From positions 62,001-126,000 of the forward strand of contig JAFTXP010000003.1 in assembly GCA_017461545.1 (NCBI GenBank): 64,000 bases of DNA, in the 5' to 3' direction. Origin of the DNA: Clostridia bacterium (GTDB lineage Bacteria; Bacillota; Clostridia; UBA1212). Below, one piece after another: positions 10,479 through 19,695 of this stretch. Below the pieces are notes generated by a model, which saw nothing but the letters and a program-made list of their open reading frames with translations, was not told the DNA's origin and did no database searches. Every line of letters starts with the position of its first letter. Positions within the stretch are counted from its first letter, which is position 1. Both the position numbers and the translations under genes were made by a program.

Positions 10479-12704
10479 TTACAGTTCAGGGTGATTGGCC
10501 TGTGCTTTTAAACGTCTCCAGCGGAGATCGATTTCCTGCCGGATTGCATCTCTGATTTCGTCATATTTTTCTTCGCAAAGATGTTTCGTTCTTCCCATCA
10601 TTTTAAGCCAATCCTCCACGGGGATTTTTTTGCCACGCTGTTCCGGGTCATATGAGAGTGAAGTACAGCCGCGTTCTATCTCATACAGCGGGAAGTAACA
10701 GCAGTCTACGGCAGCCGAGATGACTTTACGCTCTGTATTTGGCTTATCTCCCCAGTTGAGAGGACAGGCAGAAAGACACTTAATGTAGGCTGTTCCGTAA
10801 TTTTTTGCATAGTACTGAGCTTTAGCGGCCTTTTTTATAAAATCTGACGGGTCTGACTCCGCCGCAGTTGCAACGTAGGGCATTCCTGTGGCAGCCATGA
10901 TGTGCGGCATATCCTTATGAAAGAATGTTTTTCCCCACTGTTTTGACCCTATATGAGACGTGGCGCTTTTTGCCCCTATAGGCGTGGAGTAGGACAGCTG
11001 GTAGCCGGTGTTCATATATCCTCCGTTGTCGTATTCAAACAGTATCAGCGGATCTCCGCGCAACGCAGTTCCTATGGCTGACCCCATTCCGATATCCATG
11101 CCGCCGTCGCCGCTGACCATTATGAAAGTTATCTGACCTGCAGGCATTTCGCCGCGTTCCTGCCGCTGATGATACATTTTTGCAAGACCTGCAAGTGTCG
11201 CGGCACCGTTCTGAAAAAGATTGTGTACGTAAGGCACTCGAAAGGCTGTTTTAGGATATCCCGTGGTCACTACCATGCCGCAGCCTGTCTGGAAAAGAAG
11301 TACGACATTTCCTTCAATGCCTCGAAGAAGCAGATTCACATTGACCGGTATACCGCAGCCGGGACAAGCGCTGTGACCCGGTGCTAGCCGTTTGGGTCTT
11401 GCAGTTGTATCTCGAATATTGCCGCCTTTTACAGTTACTTTTCCGTTTTCTTCACTGCACGAGATAATTCCTGAGGCATCGGATTCCGTTATAGGTTTGA
11501 AGTAAGGATTTGAAGCAACTTCTGCATCTCCGGGATAAACTCCGATATAATCAAACACGGGAGGGTTTTCCTCATAGCAGGTTTCAAGTAAACTTATAGC
11601 ATCTTTTTCATAGAAATCACGGCCGCCGAGCCCGTATATTCTGCTGAGAACACGGGGCGTGAGTCCTTTTTGCTGCAGCGCTGCGCGGATTTCAAGCGAC
11701 ATATTTCCTCCTCCGGCGCCGTAACTGTCCTGTCTGTCCGCTATCAGAACAGTATGGGCGTTTTTGCACAGATGCGCGATTTCCTCTGACGGAAAGGGGC
11801 GTAATATGCCCAAAGTGAATACACCTACACGCTTGCCGCTGCTCCGAAGACGGTCTACCGCGGATTTGGCGGTGCGGTATGCCGAACCAAGTACAAACAG
11901 CAGAACTTCAGCATCCTCTGTTCTGTATGATTTCAATATTTCAAGCGATCTGCCCGACAGCTGTTCGTATTCACGGAATACGTCGGGAATCAATGTCCTC
12001 GCTCTCTCCATAGCTAAGTGAAGCTGATATTTGTTGTTCATCAGATCCGGTTCGTTCATGTAAGAACCAATGGTGACAGGATGCTCTGTGTCCAATATTC
12101 CGTAATTGCCACTGCACGGCCCTATGAATTCTCTGACGGTTTCATCATCGGCAAATACATAGCTGTTACATTTTTGATGGCTTGTGAAAAAACCGTCAAA
12201 TGCCAATATGACGGGAAGCCTTAATTGTTCTGCAATTTTCAGAGCACAGATGTTGATGTCGTACACTTCCTGCGGTGAATCGGCAAACAGTATCACCCAA
12301 CCCGTGTTGAGCGTATACATCACATCGCTGTGGTCTCCTTTTATGGAAAGCGGTCCCGATACAGTGCGGCATGCAATGTTCAATACCATAGGAAGTCTTG
12401 TTCCCGACTGTACTGGCAGCTGCTCAAGTGCGTAGAGAAGTCCGTTTGCAGAGGTTGCATTAAATACTCTGCCTCCGCCTGCAGATGCTCCGTAGCAGAT
12501 GCCGGCAGCACTGTGTTCGCCTTCGGCAGGTATCAGCGCAACGGTATGTTCTCCGTCCGCTCCCATTTGATCTAAGTATTCCGCTATCTGTGTAGAAGGA
12601 GTGATAGGGTAGTAACCCATCACATGATAATTGATCTGTTTTGCGGCATAAGCTGCCATCTCGTTGCCGCTTTCAAATAAAAGTTTTTGTTCTGCCTGTG
12701 CCAT
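10479..12704 (-). CDS. 2-oxoacid:ferredoxin oxidoreductase, fused alpha-beta subunits
   Basis: A 741-residue fusion that would decarboxylate a 2-oxoacid (pyruvate by resemblance to PorB) and pass electrons to iron-sulfur clusters. Residues 1-~400 are the alpha part ([15 protein letters not shown], then [14 protein letters not shown]). The rest is the beta part with the TPP site GDGG-DIGMGS and NGGYMNTG, and cluster cysteines in CPGCG, TGCGM and SACPLNW. The ATG at 12704 has GGAGG eleven bases upstream, while a start at 12728 would sit inside the upstream gene. It forms a two-gene enzyme with the gamma-delta gene. Confidence 0.88.
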   Translation of the reverse strand: MAQAEQKLLFESGNEMAAYAAKQINYHVMGYYPITPSTQIAEYLDQMGADGEHTVALIPAEGEHSAAGICYGASAGGGRVFNATSANGLLYALEQLPVQSGTRLPMVLNIACRTVSGPLSIKGDHSDVMYTLNTGWVILFADSPQEVYDINICALKIAEQLRLPVILAFDGFFTSHQKCNSYVFADDETVREFIGPCSGNYGILDTEHPVTIGSYMNEPDLMNNKYQLHLAMERARTLIPDVFREYEQLSGRSLEILKSYRTEDAEVLLFVLGSAYRTAKSAVDRLRSSGKRVGVFTLGILRPFPSEEIAHLCKNAHTVLIADRQDSYGAGGGNMSLEIRAALQQKGLTPRVLSRIYGLGGRDFYEKDAISLLETCYEENPPVFDYIGVYPGDAEVASNPYFKPITESDASGIISCSEENGKVTVKGGNIRDTTARPKRLAPGHSACPGCGIPVNVNLLLRGIEGNVVLLFQTGCGMVVTTGYPKTAFRVPYVHNLFQNGAATLAGLAKMYHQRQERGEMPAGQITFIMVSGDGGMDIGMGSAIGTALRGDPLILFEYDNGGYMNTGYQLSYSTPIGAKSATSHIGSKQWGKTFFHKDMPHIMAATGMPYVATAAESDPSDFIKKAAKAQYYAKNYGTAYIKCLSACPLNWGDKPNTERKVISAAVDCCYFPLYEIERGCTSLSYDPEQRGKKIPVEDWLKMMGRTKHLCEEKYDEIRDAIRQEIDLRWRRLKAQANHPEL

Positions 12705-12705
12705 T

Positions 12706-13833
12706 TTACATGAGCCCTCCGTCAACACGTTTTTCGTCTAAATAGGATTCGCCCGTAATCCACGGGTCTGCTCCCCACGGGTCGAAATCAAGATTGTCTG
12801 CTATCAAATCTTTATTTCGGACAAACCATTGCTTTTCAGGGTGTTCCTGTTCTTTTCCCGTGATAAGTGCGCCTGTAGGACACACATCGACGCATCTGAG
12901 ACAACCTTTGCAATGGTGATAATCAAGTCCGCGGTTTATCATAGAAGGCGTGCCGCGGTATTCCCCCGGCAAAAACTGAAACACCATATCGGGACAGGTT
13001 GTGTCACACATACCGCAGTGAATACATTTTTCAAAAAGAAATAGCGGAATAAAGCCTTCTCTTGAGGTTGAAAGGTCATTTGATACAGTGCTGCCGAAAT
13101 GCGGATTTGCGCCGCCCAAAGGTGCATTCCCATATCCCCATTTGCTGCGGATTTCCCGATAGGGAATTGCGTTATATCGTCCGTCGGGTTTGAAGATCTG
13201 GATTTTTAAATTGTTGCAGCCCTGTTCTATGCCTGCGAGATTATTCTGAAGCATTGAAGGGTACTTCTTTCCCAATGTATCTGAAACTAAAGCTTTTACC
13301 GCCTCAATGGGGATAAAGCCCGACGCCTTGGCAACTGCGCCCAGTATCACCATGTTTACGCGGCTTTTGCTTTGAAGCGCCAGTTCCAATGCGTCAACAC
13401 AGCAGACTGTACCTGCATGAAGTTGCAGCTTATCACGTATTTCCTCCGGAGAGGAATTTGTGTTTACAACTACTATGCAATCTTCTTTCACACCTGCTGT
13501 TACGGGCAGTGTCTTTGAAAGAGCGCTGTGGAACAGTACCAAAATATCGGGATGCTCCACGGGACTGTTATGAAGAATTTCACGCTCAGGTGCGCTCCAA
13601 CGTATATATGACTTAACAGGCGACCCCCTTTTTTCCGAACCGTAGCTCGAAAAGGCAGATGCGTTAAGTCCTAAATATGCAGCGCCCAGTTCTCCGAGCA
13701 GTTTACCGCATAGATTAGCTCCCAGACCGCCGATACTTTCAAGACGCATTTCATAACATCCGTTTTCGTTTATACGGGGAAGGCTGACCGGATAGCTTGC
13801 GTGTTGCTTTTGTTCTGTTGAATGTTTTTTCAT
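12706..13833 (-). CDS. 2-oxoacid:ferredoxin oxidoreductase, fused gamma-delta subunits
   Basis: A 375-residue fusion. Residues 20-210 are the gamma domain (E-S-I-G-G-L-G-A-N-L-C-G-K near the start). Residues ~265-330 carry a two-cluster ferredoxin-like delta domain with CIHCGMCDTTCP and CKGCLRCVDVCP. It would carry electrons from the TPP centre in the alpha-beta chain to ferredoxin. Its stop is one base before the alpha-beta start, implying coupled translation and a 1:1 ratio. Together the two genes contain all domains that other organisms encode as four subunits or one chain. Confidence 0.88.
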   Translation of the reverse strand: MKKHSTEQKQHASYPVSLPRINENGCYEMRLESIGGLGANLCGKLLGELGAAYLGLNASAFSSYGSEKRGSPVKSYIRWSAPEREILHNSPVEHPDILVLFHSALSKTLPVTAGVKEDCIVVVNTNSSPEEIRDKLQLHAGTVCCVDALELALQSKSRVNMVILGAVAKASGFIPIEAVKALVSDTLGKKYPSMLQNNLAGIEQGCNNLKIQIFKPDGRYNAIPYREIRSKWGYGNAPLGGANPHFGSTVSNDLSTSREGFIPLFLFEKCIHCGMCDTTCPDMVFQFLPGEYRGTPSMINRGLDYHHCKGCLRCVDVCPTGALITGKEQEHPEKQWFVRNKDLIADNLDFDPWGADPWITGESYLDEKRVDGGLM

Positions 13834-13869
13834 ACAAAACTCCTTTAATCTTTTATATTATCATTGACT

Positions 13870-13885
13870 TAACAAGGCTTTGTTA
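13870..13885. promoter_or_regulatory. Palindrome upstream of the oxidoreductase operon
   Basis: TAACAA-GGCT-TTGTTA is a perfect 6-bp inverted repeat about 40 bases upstream of the gamma-delta start. Redox regulators bind similar AT-rich palindromes, but the regulator here is not identifiable. Confidence 0.35.
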
Positions 13886-14074
13886 TGCGAGATTTGTTAT
13901 ATAAATATTCATACCTTTGACGGTAGCAAAAAACTGATGTATCATGTCTGTTACAGTCTGCCTGTGAATAGAATGTATTTAAAATGCAGACCGGACTTGC
14001 GATAAATATGATTACAATCCGTAACAGATCGGCATCGGAGATCGTCGCGCTATATCACAAAAGAAAGGTAAACT

Positions 14075-14791
14075 ATGATGAACATAACAACGGTTTTATT
14101 TGACCTTGACGGAACTTTGGTTCCTATGGATCAGGATGTATTTGTAAAGGACTATTTTTCAAGACTTGCAGCTAAGATGTCTGTCTGCGGATATGAGCCG
14201 GAGGCGCTTTTGGGAGCTATGTGGCAAGGAATTAAGGCGATGATAAAAAATGACGGGGTGAAAACCAACGAAGAAATTTTCTGGCAGGTTTTTTCTTCTG
14301 TTCTCGGCGAAGAAATTTTAAATCATATGCCGAAGTTTGAAGAGTTTTATGAAAAAGAGTTTGACAAGGTGAAGAGTGTGTGCGGATATAATTCCGCCGC
14401 TGCAGAAACTGTACATAAAATTAAGGGAAGCGGTTACCGTGTAGCCCTGGCAACAAATCCGCTGTTTCCCTCAATCGCAACTGAATTGCGTATAGCATGG
14501 GCAGGACTTAATCCTGAGGATTTTGAACTGGTTACAACTTATGAAGATATAGGTTACTGTAAACCAAACATTGAATATTATAAAGAGGTTGTAAGACGAT
14601 TGGGGGTAAAACCCGAGGAATGTCTTATGGTGGGAAACGATGTGCGTGATGATATGATTGCGGAAAAACTCGGCATGAAGGTTTTTCTGCTTACAGATTG
14701 CCTGATAAACAAAGCCGATGCAGATATATCACAGTATCCAAAGGGCTCTTTTGATGAATTGCTTACATATATTGACAGCCTGAAAAATTGA
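14075..14791 (+). CDS. HAD-family hydrolase
   Basis: A 238-residue HAD-superfamily phosphatase. Motif I is FDLDGTLV (residues 9-16), motif II is within VALATNP (about 126), motif III is the lysine in YCKPNIEYY and motif IV is GNDVRDDMIAEKLG (about 190). The helical cap between motifs I and II marks a class I enzyme. The substrate is unknown. AGAAAGG lies upstream of the paired ATG codons. It is followed 76 bases later by an ABC transporter ATPase in the same direction, so co-transcription is possible. Confidence 0.82.
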   Translation: MMNITTVLFDLDGTLVPMDQDVFVKDYFSRLAAKMSVCGYEPEALLGAMWQGIKAMIKNDGVKTNEEIFWQVFSSVLGEEILNHMPKFEEFYEKEFDKVKSVCGYNSAAAETVHKIKGSGYRVALATNPLFPSIATELRIAWAGLNPEDFELVTTYEDIGYCKPNIEYYKEVVRRLGVKPEECLMVGNDVRDDMIAEKLGMKVFLLTDCLINKADADISQYPKGSFDELLTYIDSLKN

Positions 14792-14867
14792 AATTTTCTT
14801 TATATAATTTTATTATTTGTATGATATTGTAGTAAATATTTTTAAACATCTGACTGTGGAGGTAATC

Positions 14868-15575
14868 ATGCCTGAACACTATATTGAATTTGATAAAGTT
14901 ACAAAAAGTTACGGTTCGGGAAATACAAAAATTGATGCACTTTCCGAAGTAAGCTTTCATGTGGACAAAGGCGATTTTTGTGTATTGCTCGGTTCGTCCG
15001 GCGCAGGAAAAACAACGCTGCTCAATATGCTGGGCGGTATGGATACCATTACAAGCGGTCAGATCCGTTTTGACAGCAGAGATATATCGGCGCTCAGAAA
15101 AAAAGAATTGATTGAATATCGCCGCCATGACGTCGGATTTGTTTTTCAGTTTTATAATCTGATACCAAACCTTACTGCGCTTGAAAATATTGAAATCGCG
15201 GCGCAGCTTTGTAAGGATCCTATTCCTGCGGCAGACGCGCTTGCTATGGTAGGTCTTTCCGACCGTGCAAATAATTTTCCGGCGCAACTTTCAGGGGGTG
15301 AGCAGCAGCGTATTTCAATTGCTCGCGCTTTAGCGAAAAATCCGCGGTTGCTTCTTTGTGATGAACCTACGGGAGCGCTTGATTATGTGACAGGCAAAGC
15401 TGTTCTTAAGCTTTTGTATGATTTGAGTAAAAAACATAATACGACTGTTATAATAATCACTCATAATCAGGCTATCGCACCGATGGCTGACCGTATTATT
15501 CGCATAAAGAGCGGCAAAATACTCTCAAACAAGGTCAATTCGCATATTGTACCGATTGACAAGATTGAGTGGTGA
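14868..15575 (+). CDS. ABC transporter ATP-binding protein (MacB/LolD type)
   Basis: A 235-residue ATPase. The Walker A motif is [12 protein letters not shown] (about 42-53), the signature is [15 protein letters not shown], and Walker B is [12 protein letters not shown], which is typical of the lipoprotein-release/MacB family. GGAGG lies before the ATG at 14868. The stop codon overlaps the start region of the permease gene, so the pair forms one transporter. Such exporters often move peptides or work in envelope stress. No substrate gene is adjacent. Confidence 0.9.
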   Translation: MPEHYIEFDKVTKSYGSGNTKIDALSEVSFHVDKGDFCVLLGSSGAGKTTLLNMLGGMDTITSGQIRFDSRDISALRKKELIEYRRHDVGFVFQFYNLIPNLTALENIEIAAQLCKDPIPAADALAMVGLSDRANNFPAQLSGGEQQRISIARALAKNPRLLLCDEPTGALDYVTGKAVLKLLYDLSKKHNTTVIIITHNQAIAPMADRIIRIKSGKILSNKVNSHIVPIDKIEW

Positions 15576-15580
15576 TCGCT

Positions 15581-18031
15581 ATGTCTTCGGTATTTAAGAT
15601 GACTTGGCGAACGATCCGGACTTTTTTCGGGCGGTTTATGGCATTACTTTTAATTGTCGCGCTCAGCGCCGGCTTTTTTGCCGGGTTGAAAGTCACAACT
15701 GATGCCATGCTCAAAACCGGCGAAAAATATCTTGATGATCAGAATTTCTATGATTTCCGCCTTTTCTCAACTCTCGGTTTTTCTGAAAATGATGTGGAGC
15801 GTTTTGCCGGATTAGACGATGTAGAGGCTGCTGAAGGCTCAAACAGTGCGGATGTTTTAATATGGTATGATGATGCGGTACATCCGTTTAAGTTATATTC
15901 GCTTACAGAGAAAATCAATCTTCCTTCTGTCACTGCCGGCAGACTTCCTATTGCTGAAAATGAATGCCTTGCCGACACGGATATGTTTACTGAGAAAGAT
16001 ATCGGAACAAAGATATGGTTGTCTGACGAAAATGACAGTTCTGCTGCTGAGAAGTTAAAAATAACTGAATTTACTATTGTGGGACTTACAAACTCTCCGA
16101 TGCATCTCGGCATAGACCGCGGTACAACAAATATAGGAAACGGTGCTGTTTATACGTTTTTGTATATACCGCAGTCAGCTTTTACGGGAGATGTTTTTAC
16201 TGAAATAAATATCACTCTGAACGAATCTGCCGATATTTACAGTGATGAATATGACAATCTGATTGAAAAATATAAAGGTGATGTTACTGCATTATGTGAA
16301 AGTCTTGCTGATGACCGTTATCAAAGTATTCTTGCAGAGAGCGGTATTCCCGCAGAGCTTGCAGAACAGGCCGGCATTGAAAAACCTGCGACTTATGTAT
16401 TGACTCGAAATGAAAATACAGGATATGCCAGCTTTGAAAATGACACAGGAATCATCGGCGGTGTTGCAAATATATTCCCGATTTTCTTTATTGCCATAGC
16501 AATACTTGTATGTGTTACCACTATGACAAGAATGGTCGATGAGGAGCGTACACAGATCGGTGTACTCAAAGCAATGGGATTCAGCAACGGCGCCATTATG
16601 GGGAAATACATTCTCTACGCCGGAAGTGCGACAATAATCGGCTGGGGTATCGGTTTCTTTTTGTGTACTTGGGCATTACCTAAGATATTTTGGATTGCCT
16701 ATAATGAAATTTACAATTTCGCGCCTATTTCATATTTGTTCAGCCCTGCACTGGCAATAATAACTCTGGCAATTTCGCTGGTCAGTATTCTAGGAAGTAC
16801 TTTTATATCATGCCGGAAGGAACTTGTGAGTGAGCCTGCGGCACTTATCCGTCCGCGTACCGGTAGAGCCGGAAAAAGAGTTATATTTGAATATATCAAA
16901 CCACTGTGGAAGAGATTGAACTTTTTACAGAAGATTACCGTACGCAACATGCTTCGGTATAAACAACGTCTCGTTATGATGTTGGTCGGTATAGGTTGTT
17001 GTGCCGGTCTCGTTGTAACAGCATTCGGTGTGCGTGACTCGATGATAGATGTGGGTGAACTTCAGTACAACACTATGCAGAAGTATGATATTGAAGCAAG
17101 CTTTGACAGCGAAAACAAGGACTCTGTTGTTGCGAAACTGAATGACATTGAAGGAGTATCACAGTGCATAACGGTTGTTTCGGGATATGCGGATGTCATT
17201 GCGGATGAATCAATGAATTCGGTTAATCTATTGTGTTTCCGTGAGTTTGACGATTTGTCGGGATTCTGGGATTTTCACAATGCGGATAAAAAAATTTCAG
17301 CTCCGAAATCAGGAGAAATAATTATAAGTCCTAAAATTGCAGAAAAACTTTCGGTGTCATCGGGGGATACGGTGCAGATAAGAAATTCCGATATGAAATC
17401 CGGAACAGTTAAAGTGAGTGCGGTTTTTGATAATCACATACATGATTATATTGTTATGTCCTGTGATACATATATAAATCTTTTTGGTGAATGTTATGAG
17501 AATACGGCATTGATTGTTGCAGGAAAAGACTGCGATGACCTTGCAAAGGAGATAACTGCTATTGAGGAAGTCACAAATGTATCTCAGCTTGATAAAATGG
17601 AAAAAACGATAAGTGACGCGCTTGAGTGTCTGAACTATATTATATGGCTTATTATTTTCTTTTCCGGCGCGTTGGCATTTATAGTTATTTTCAACCTGAC
17701 AAATATAAATATTGCAGAGCGGAGCAGGGAGATCGCAACTGTTCAGGTTCTCGGATTCTATCCCAAAGAAACTGAGAGCTACGTGCTGAAAGAAAACCTT
17801 ATATTATCGATAATCGCAAGTATATTAGGTCTGCCTCTCGGAAAACTGTTCCTAACTACCGTGATGAGCATGGTGAAGATTGATATGATTACCTTCAATA
17901 ATTGTGTGAAACCGATAAGTTATTTGATATCGTTTGTTATTACTGTCTTATTTGCCGTTGTTGTAAATAACGTTATGAAGCGGCAGATAGATAAAATCAA
18001 CATGGCAGAATCGCTGAAAGCTGTAGAGTGA
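15581..18031 (+). CDS. ABC transporter permease with two FtsX domains
   Basis: An 816-residue membrane protein partnering the preceding ATPase. It has an N-terminal membrane segment (about 17-37), a large extracytoplasmic domain (~40-270), three membrane spans around residues 285-405, a fourth near 465, a second extracytoplasmic domain (~490-680), and three more spans at the C terminus. This is the duplicated FtsX layout. The ATG at 15581 was chosen, but GTG codons at 15569 and 15572 are also in frame and no clear ribosome site decides between them. Translation is probably coupled to the ATPase stop at 15575. Confidence 0.88.
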   Translation: MSSVFKMTWRTIRTFFGRFMALLLIVALSAGFFAGLKVTTDAMLKTGEKYLDDQNFYDFRLFSTLGFSENDVERFAGLDDVEAAEGSNSADVLIWYDDAVHPFKLYSLTEKINLPSVTAGRLPIAENECLADTDMFTEKDIGTKIWLSDENDSSAAEKLKITEFTIVGLTNSPMHLGIDRGTTNIGNGAVYTFLYIPQSAFTGDVFTEINITLNESADIYSDEYDNLIEKYKGDVTALCESLADDRYQSILAESGIPAELAEQAGIEKPATYVLTRNENTGYASFENDTGIIGGVANIFPIFFIAIAILVCVTTMTRMVDEERTQIGVLKAMGFSNGAIMGKYILYAGSATIIGWGIGFFLCTWALPKIFWIAYNEIYNFAPISYLFSPALAIITLAISLVSILGSTFISCRKELVSEPAALIRPRTGRAGKRVIFEYIKPLWKRLNFLQKITVRNMLRYKQRLVMMLVGIGCCAGLVVTAFGVRDSMIDVGELQYNTMQKYDIEASFDSENKDSVVAKLNDIEGVSQCITVVSGYADVIADESMNSVNLLCFREFDDLSGFWDFHNADKKISAPKSGEIIISPKIAEKLSVSSGDTVQIRNSDMKSGTVKVSAVFDNHIHDYIVMSCDTYINLFGECYENTALIVAGKDCDDLAKEITAIEEVTNVSQLDKMEKTISDALECLNYIIWLIIFFSGALAFIVIFNLTNINIAERSREIATVQVLGFYPKETESYVLKENLILSIIASILGLPLGKLFLTTVMSMVKIDMITFNNCVKPISYLISFVITVLFAVVVNNVMKRQIDKINMAESLKAVE

Positions 18032-18070
18032 CGGTATATATTTAATGTTAATGAGAAATTGAATCAATAT

Positions 18071-18104
18071 AAAACAGCAAACCGCCGCGGCGGTTTGCTG
18101 TTTT
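18071..18104. terminator. Bidirectional terminator
   Basis: A 16-bp perfect stem (AAAACAGCAAACCGCC and complement) with a GC loop has TTTT on both strands. It separates the convergent permease and ferredoxin genes. Confidence 0.85.
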
Positions 18105-18133
18105 ATATAATGTTTTCAGATTTACATTAAGTT

Positions 18134-18832
18134 TTAATCCAAAATTCTTCCGTCGGTTGAAATTGTAACAACTTGCCACGGAATGAATTTTCCGCTTGCC
18201 TGAAGTGCTCGCTTTGCGGCGTTTTCGATTCCTCCGCAACAGGGAACTTCCATACGCACGATCGTAACGCTTTTGATATTGTTGTTTGCGATGATTTCCG
18301 TGAGCTTGTCTGCGTAATCGCCTTCGTCAAGTTTCGGACAGCCGATAAGTGTTATACGGTTTCGGATGAATTCGTTGTGGAAATTTCCGTAAGCATAGGC
18401 AGTACAATCTGCTGCAATCAATAAATTTGCATTGTCAAAGTACGGCGCGTTCACAGGTACAAGCTTTATCTGTACAGGCCATTGCGAAAGACGGCTCTGC
18501 GAAGGAACGGCGGAAACGGCACATTCAGACTCGTTTCGTTTAATTGCCTTGGACTGTGTTCCGGGACAGCCACAGGGAAGTTTCTGAGGCGTTTTTTGCT
18601 GCTTTGCGGCAAGGACCGCAGCTTCGTTATATGCCGGAGCTTCACGCTCTTCAAATGTAATTGCGTTGGTGGGACATGCAGGTAAACAATCACCTAAACC
18701 GTCGCAATAATCCTCGCGTGTAAGCTTTGCCTTTCCGTTTACCATTTCAATTGCGCCTTCGTGGCAGGCAGCTGCGCAGGCGCCGCATCCGTTACATTTA
18801 TTTTCATCGATTTTTATAATTTTTCTTATCAT
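18134..18832 (-). CDS. 4Fe-4S ferredoxin-type protein with extra C-terminal domain
   Basis: A 232-residue iron-sulfur protein. The first cluster motif is CNGCGACAAACH (about 13-24). The second reads CDGLGDCLPACP, where the usual second cysteine is missing, leaving three ligands. Residues ~90-232 form a domain with the motif EVPCCGGIENA, a probable further cysteine site. The gene is transcribed away from a Crp/Fnr regulator, an arrangement that often marks redox or nitrosative-stress response genes. The function is not established. GGATGG lies eight bases before the start. Confidence 0.8.
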   Translation of the reverse strand: MIRKIIKIDENKCNGCGACAAACHEGAIEMVNGKAKLTREDYCDGLGDCLPACPTNAITFEEREAPAYNEAAVLAAKQQKTPQKLPCGCPGTQSKAIKRNESECAVSAVPSQSRLSQWPVQIKLVPVNAPYFDNANLLIAADCTAYAYGNFHNEFIRNRITLIGCPKLDEGDYADKLTEIIANNNIKSVTIVRMEVPCCGGIENAAKRALQASGKFIPWQVVTISTDGRILD

Positions 18833-18875
18833 TTGAAATCCATCCTTTCGTTTTATATTTATAAGAAAGTTTTCG

Positions 18876-18913
18876 GAAAGTTCATTGACTTTCTGAATTG
18901 ATTATATTACGAT
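18876..18913 (+). promoter_or_regulatory. Promoter and operator of the Crp/Fnr-family gene
   Basis: TTGACT at 18885-18890, 17-bp spacer and TACGAT at 18908-18913 form a sigma-A-like promoter. The inverted repeat GAAAGT/ACTTTC at 18876-18893 overlaps its -35 box and is placed to regulate both divergent genes. Confidence 0.5.
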
Positions 18914-18957
18914 AAATAAAACAAAACCGTTGTTTTTACAACAGAAAGAAGCTTTTT

Positions 18958-19617
18958 ATGAAAAAATATATTTCTATTCTCAAGCGAACACGGTTGTTTG
19001 CCGGTGTGGGCGATGATGAAATACTGTCAATGCTCGGATGTCTGCAAGCCAAACTCCGAACATATAAAAAAGGCGAATATGTTTTCAGACAGGGTGAGCA
19101 CATCGATAATATCACTGTTTTGGCGGAAGGCAAGCTTCATATTCAGAGCGATGACTATTGGGGAAATCGCAGCATTATCAATATGATAGGCATAGGCGAG
19201 ATGTTCGGCGAGGCATATGCTGCACCTGGCAGCGGAGCAATATTAAATGATGTTGTTGCTGTGGAGGACAGCTCCGTAATCTTCTTTGATGTTCGGAGGA
19301 TTCTTACTGTTTGCTCGTCTGCTTGCAAATTTCATTCAACGGTTGTTCAGAATCTTTTTTTCGCGATATCGGAAAAGAACAGAAAGCTTGTGCAGAAGCT
19401 TGGGCATATGTCAAAACGTTCCACGCGGGAAAAGTTGATTTCATATCTTTCCGAGCAAGCCAAATATCAAAACAGCGCAACCTTTACAATTCCGTTTAAC
19501 CGTCAGCAGCTTGCGGATTTTCTATCGGTAGACCGGAGTGCCATGTCGAACGAGCTCTGCAAAATGCGCGATGAAGGATTGATTACATTTGATAAAAACA
19601 GATTTACGCTGAATTAA
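18958..19617 (+). CDS. Crp/Fnr-family transcriptional regulator
   Basis: A 219-residue regulator: a cyclic-nucleotide-binding-type beta barrel (~10-120, with RQGEHID and GEMFGEA), a dimerization helix and a winged helix-turn-helix (~150-215, RQQLADFLSVDRSAMSNELCKM). It has no N-terminal cysteine cluster of the FNR kind. The sequence SKRSTREKLISYL is typical of the linker helix. It is divergent from the ferredoxin-type gene with a palindrome in the shared promoter region, so that gene is its likely target. The ligand is unknown. Confidence 0.88.
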   Translation: MKKYISILKRTRLFAGVGDDEILSMLGCLQAKLRTYKKGEYVFRQGEHIDNITVLAEGKLHIQSDDYWGNRSIINMIGIGEMFGEAYAAPGSGAILNDVVAVEDSSVIFFDVRRILTVCSSACKFHSTVVQNLFFAISEKNRKLVQKLGHMSKRSTREKLISYLSEQAKYQNSATFTIPFNRQQLADFLSVDRSAMSNELCKMRDEGLITFDKNRFTLN

Positions 19618-19627
19618 AAAAACGGAA

Positions 19628-19669
19628 AAAAGCGCAGCTCCGCCGGAAAACCGGCGGAGCTGCGCTTTT
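19628..19669. terminator. Bidirectional terminator
   Basis: A 19-bp perfect stem rich in GC with loop AAAA lies between convergent genes, with A-run/T-run flanks suiting both directions. Confidence 0.9.
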
Positions 19670-19695
19670 AACATGCAATTCTTTATAATTTGCCG

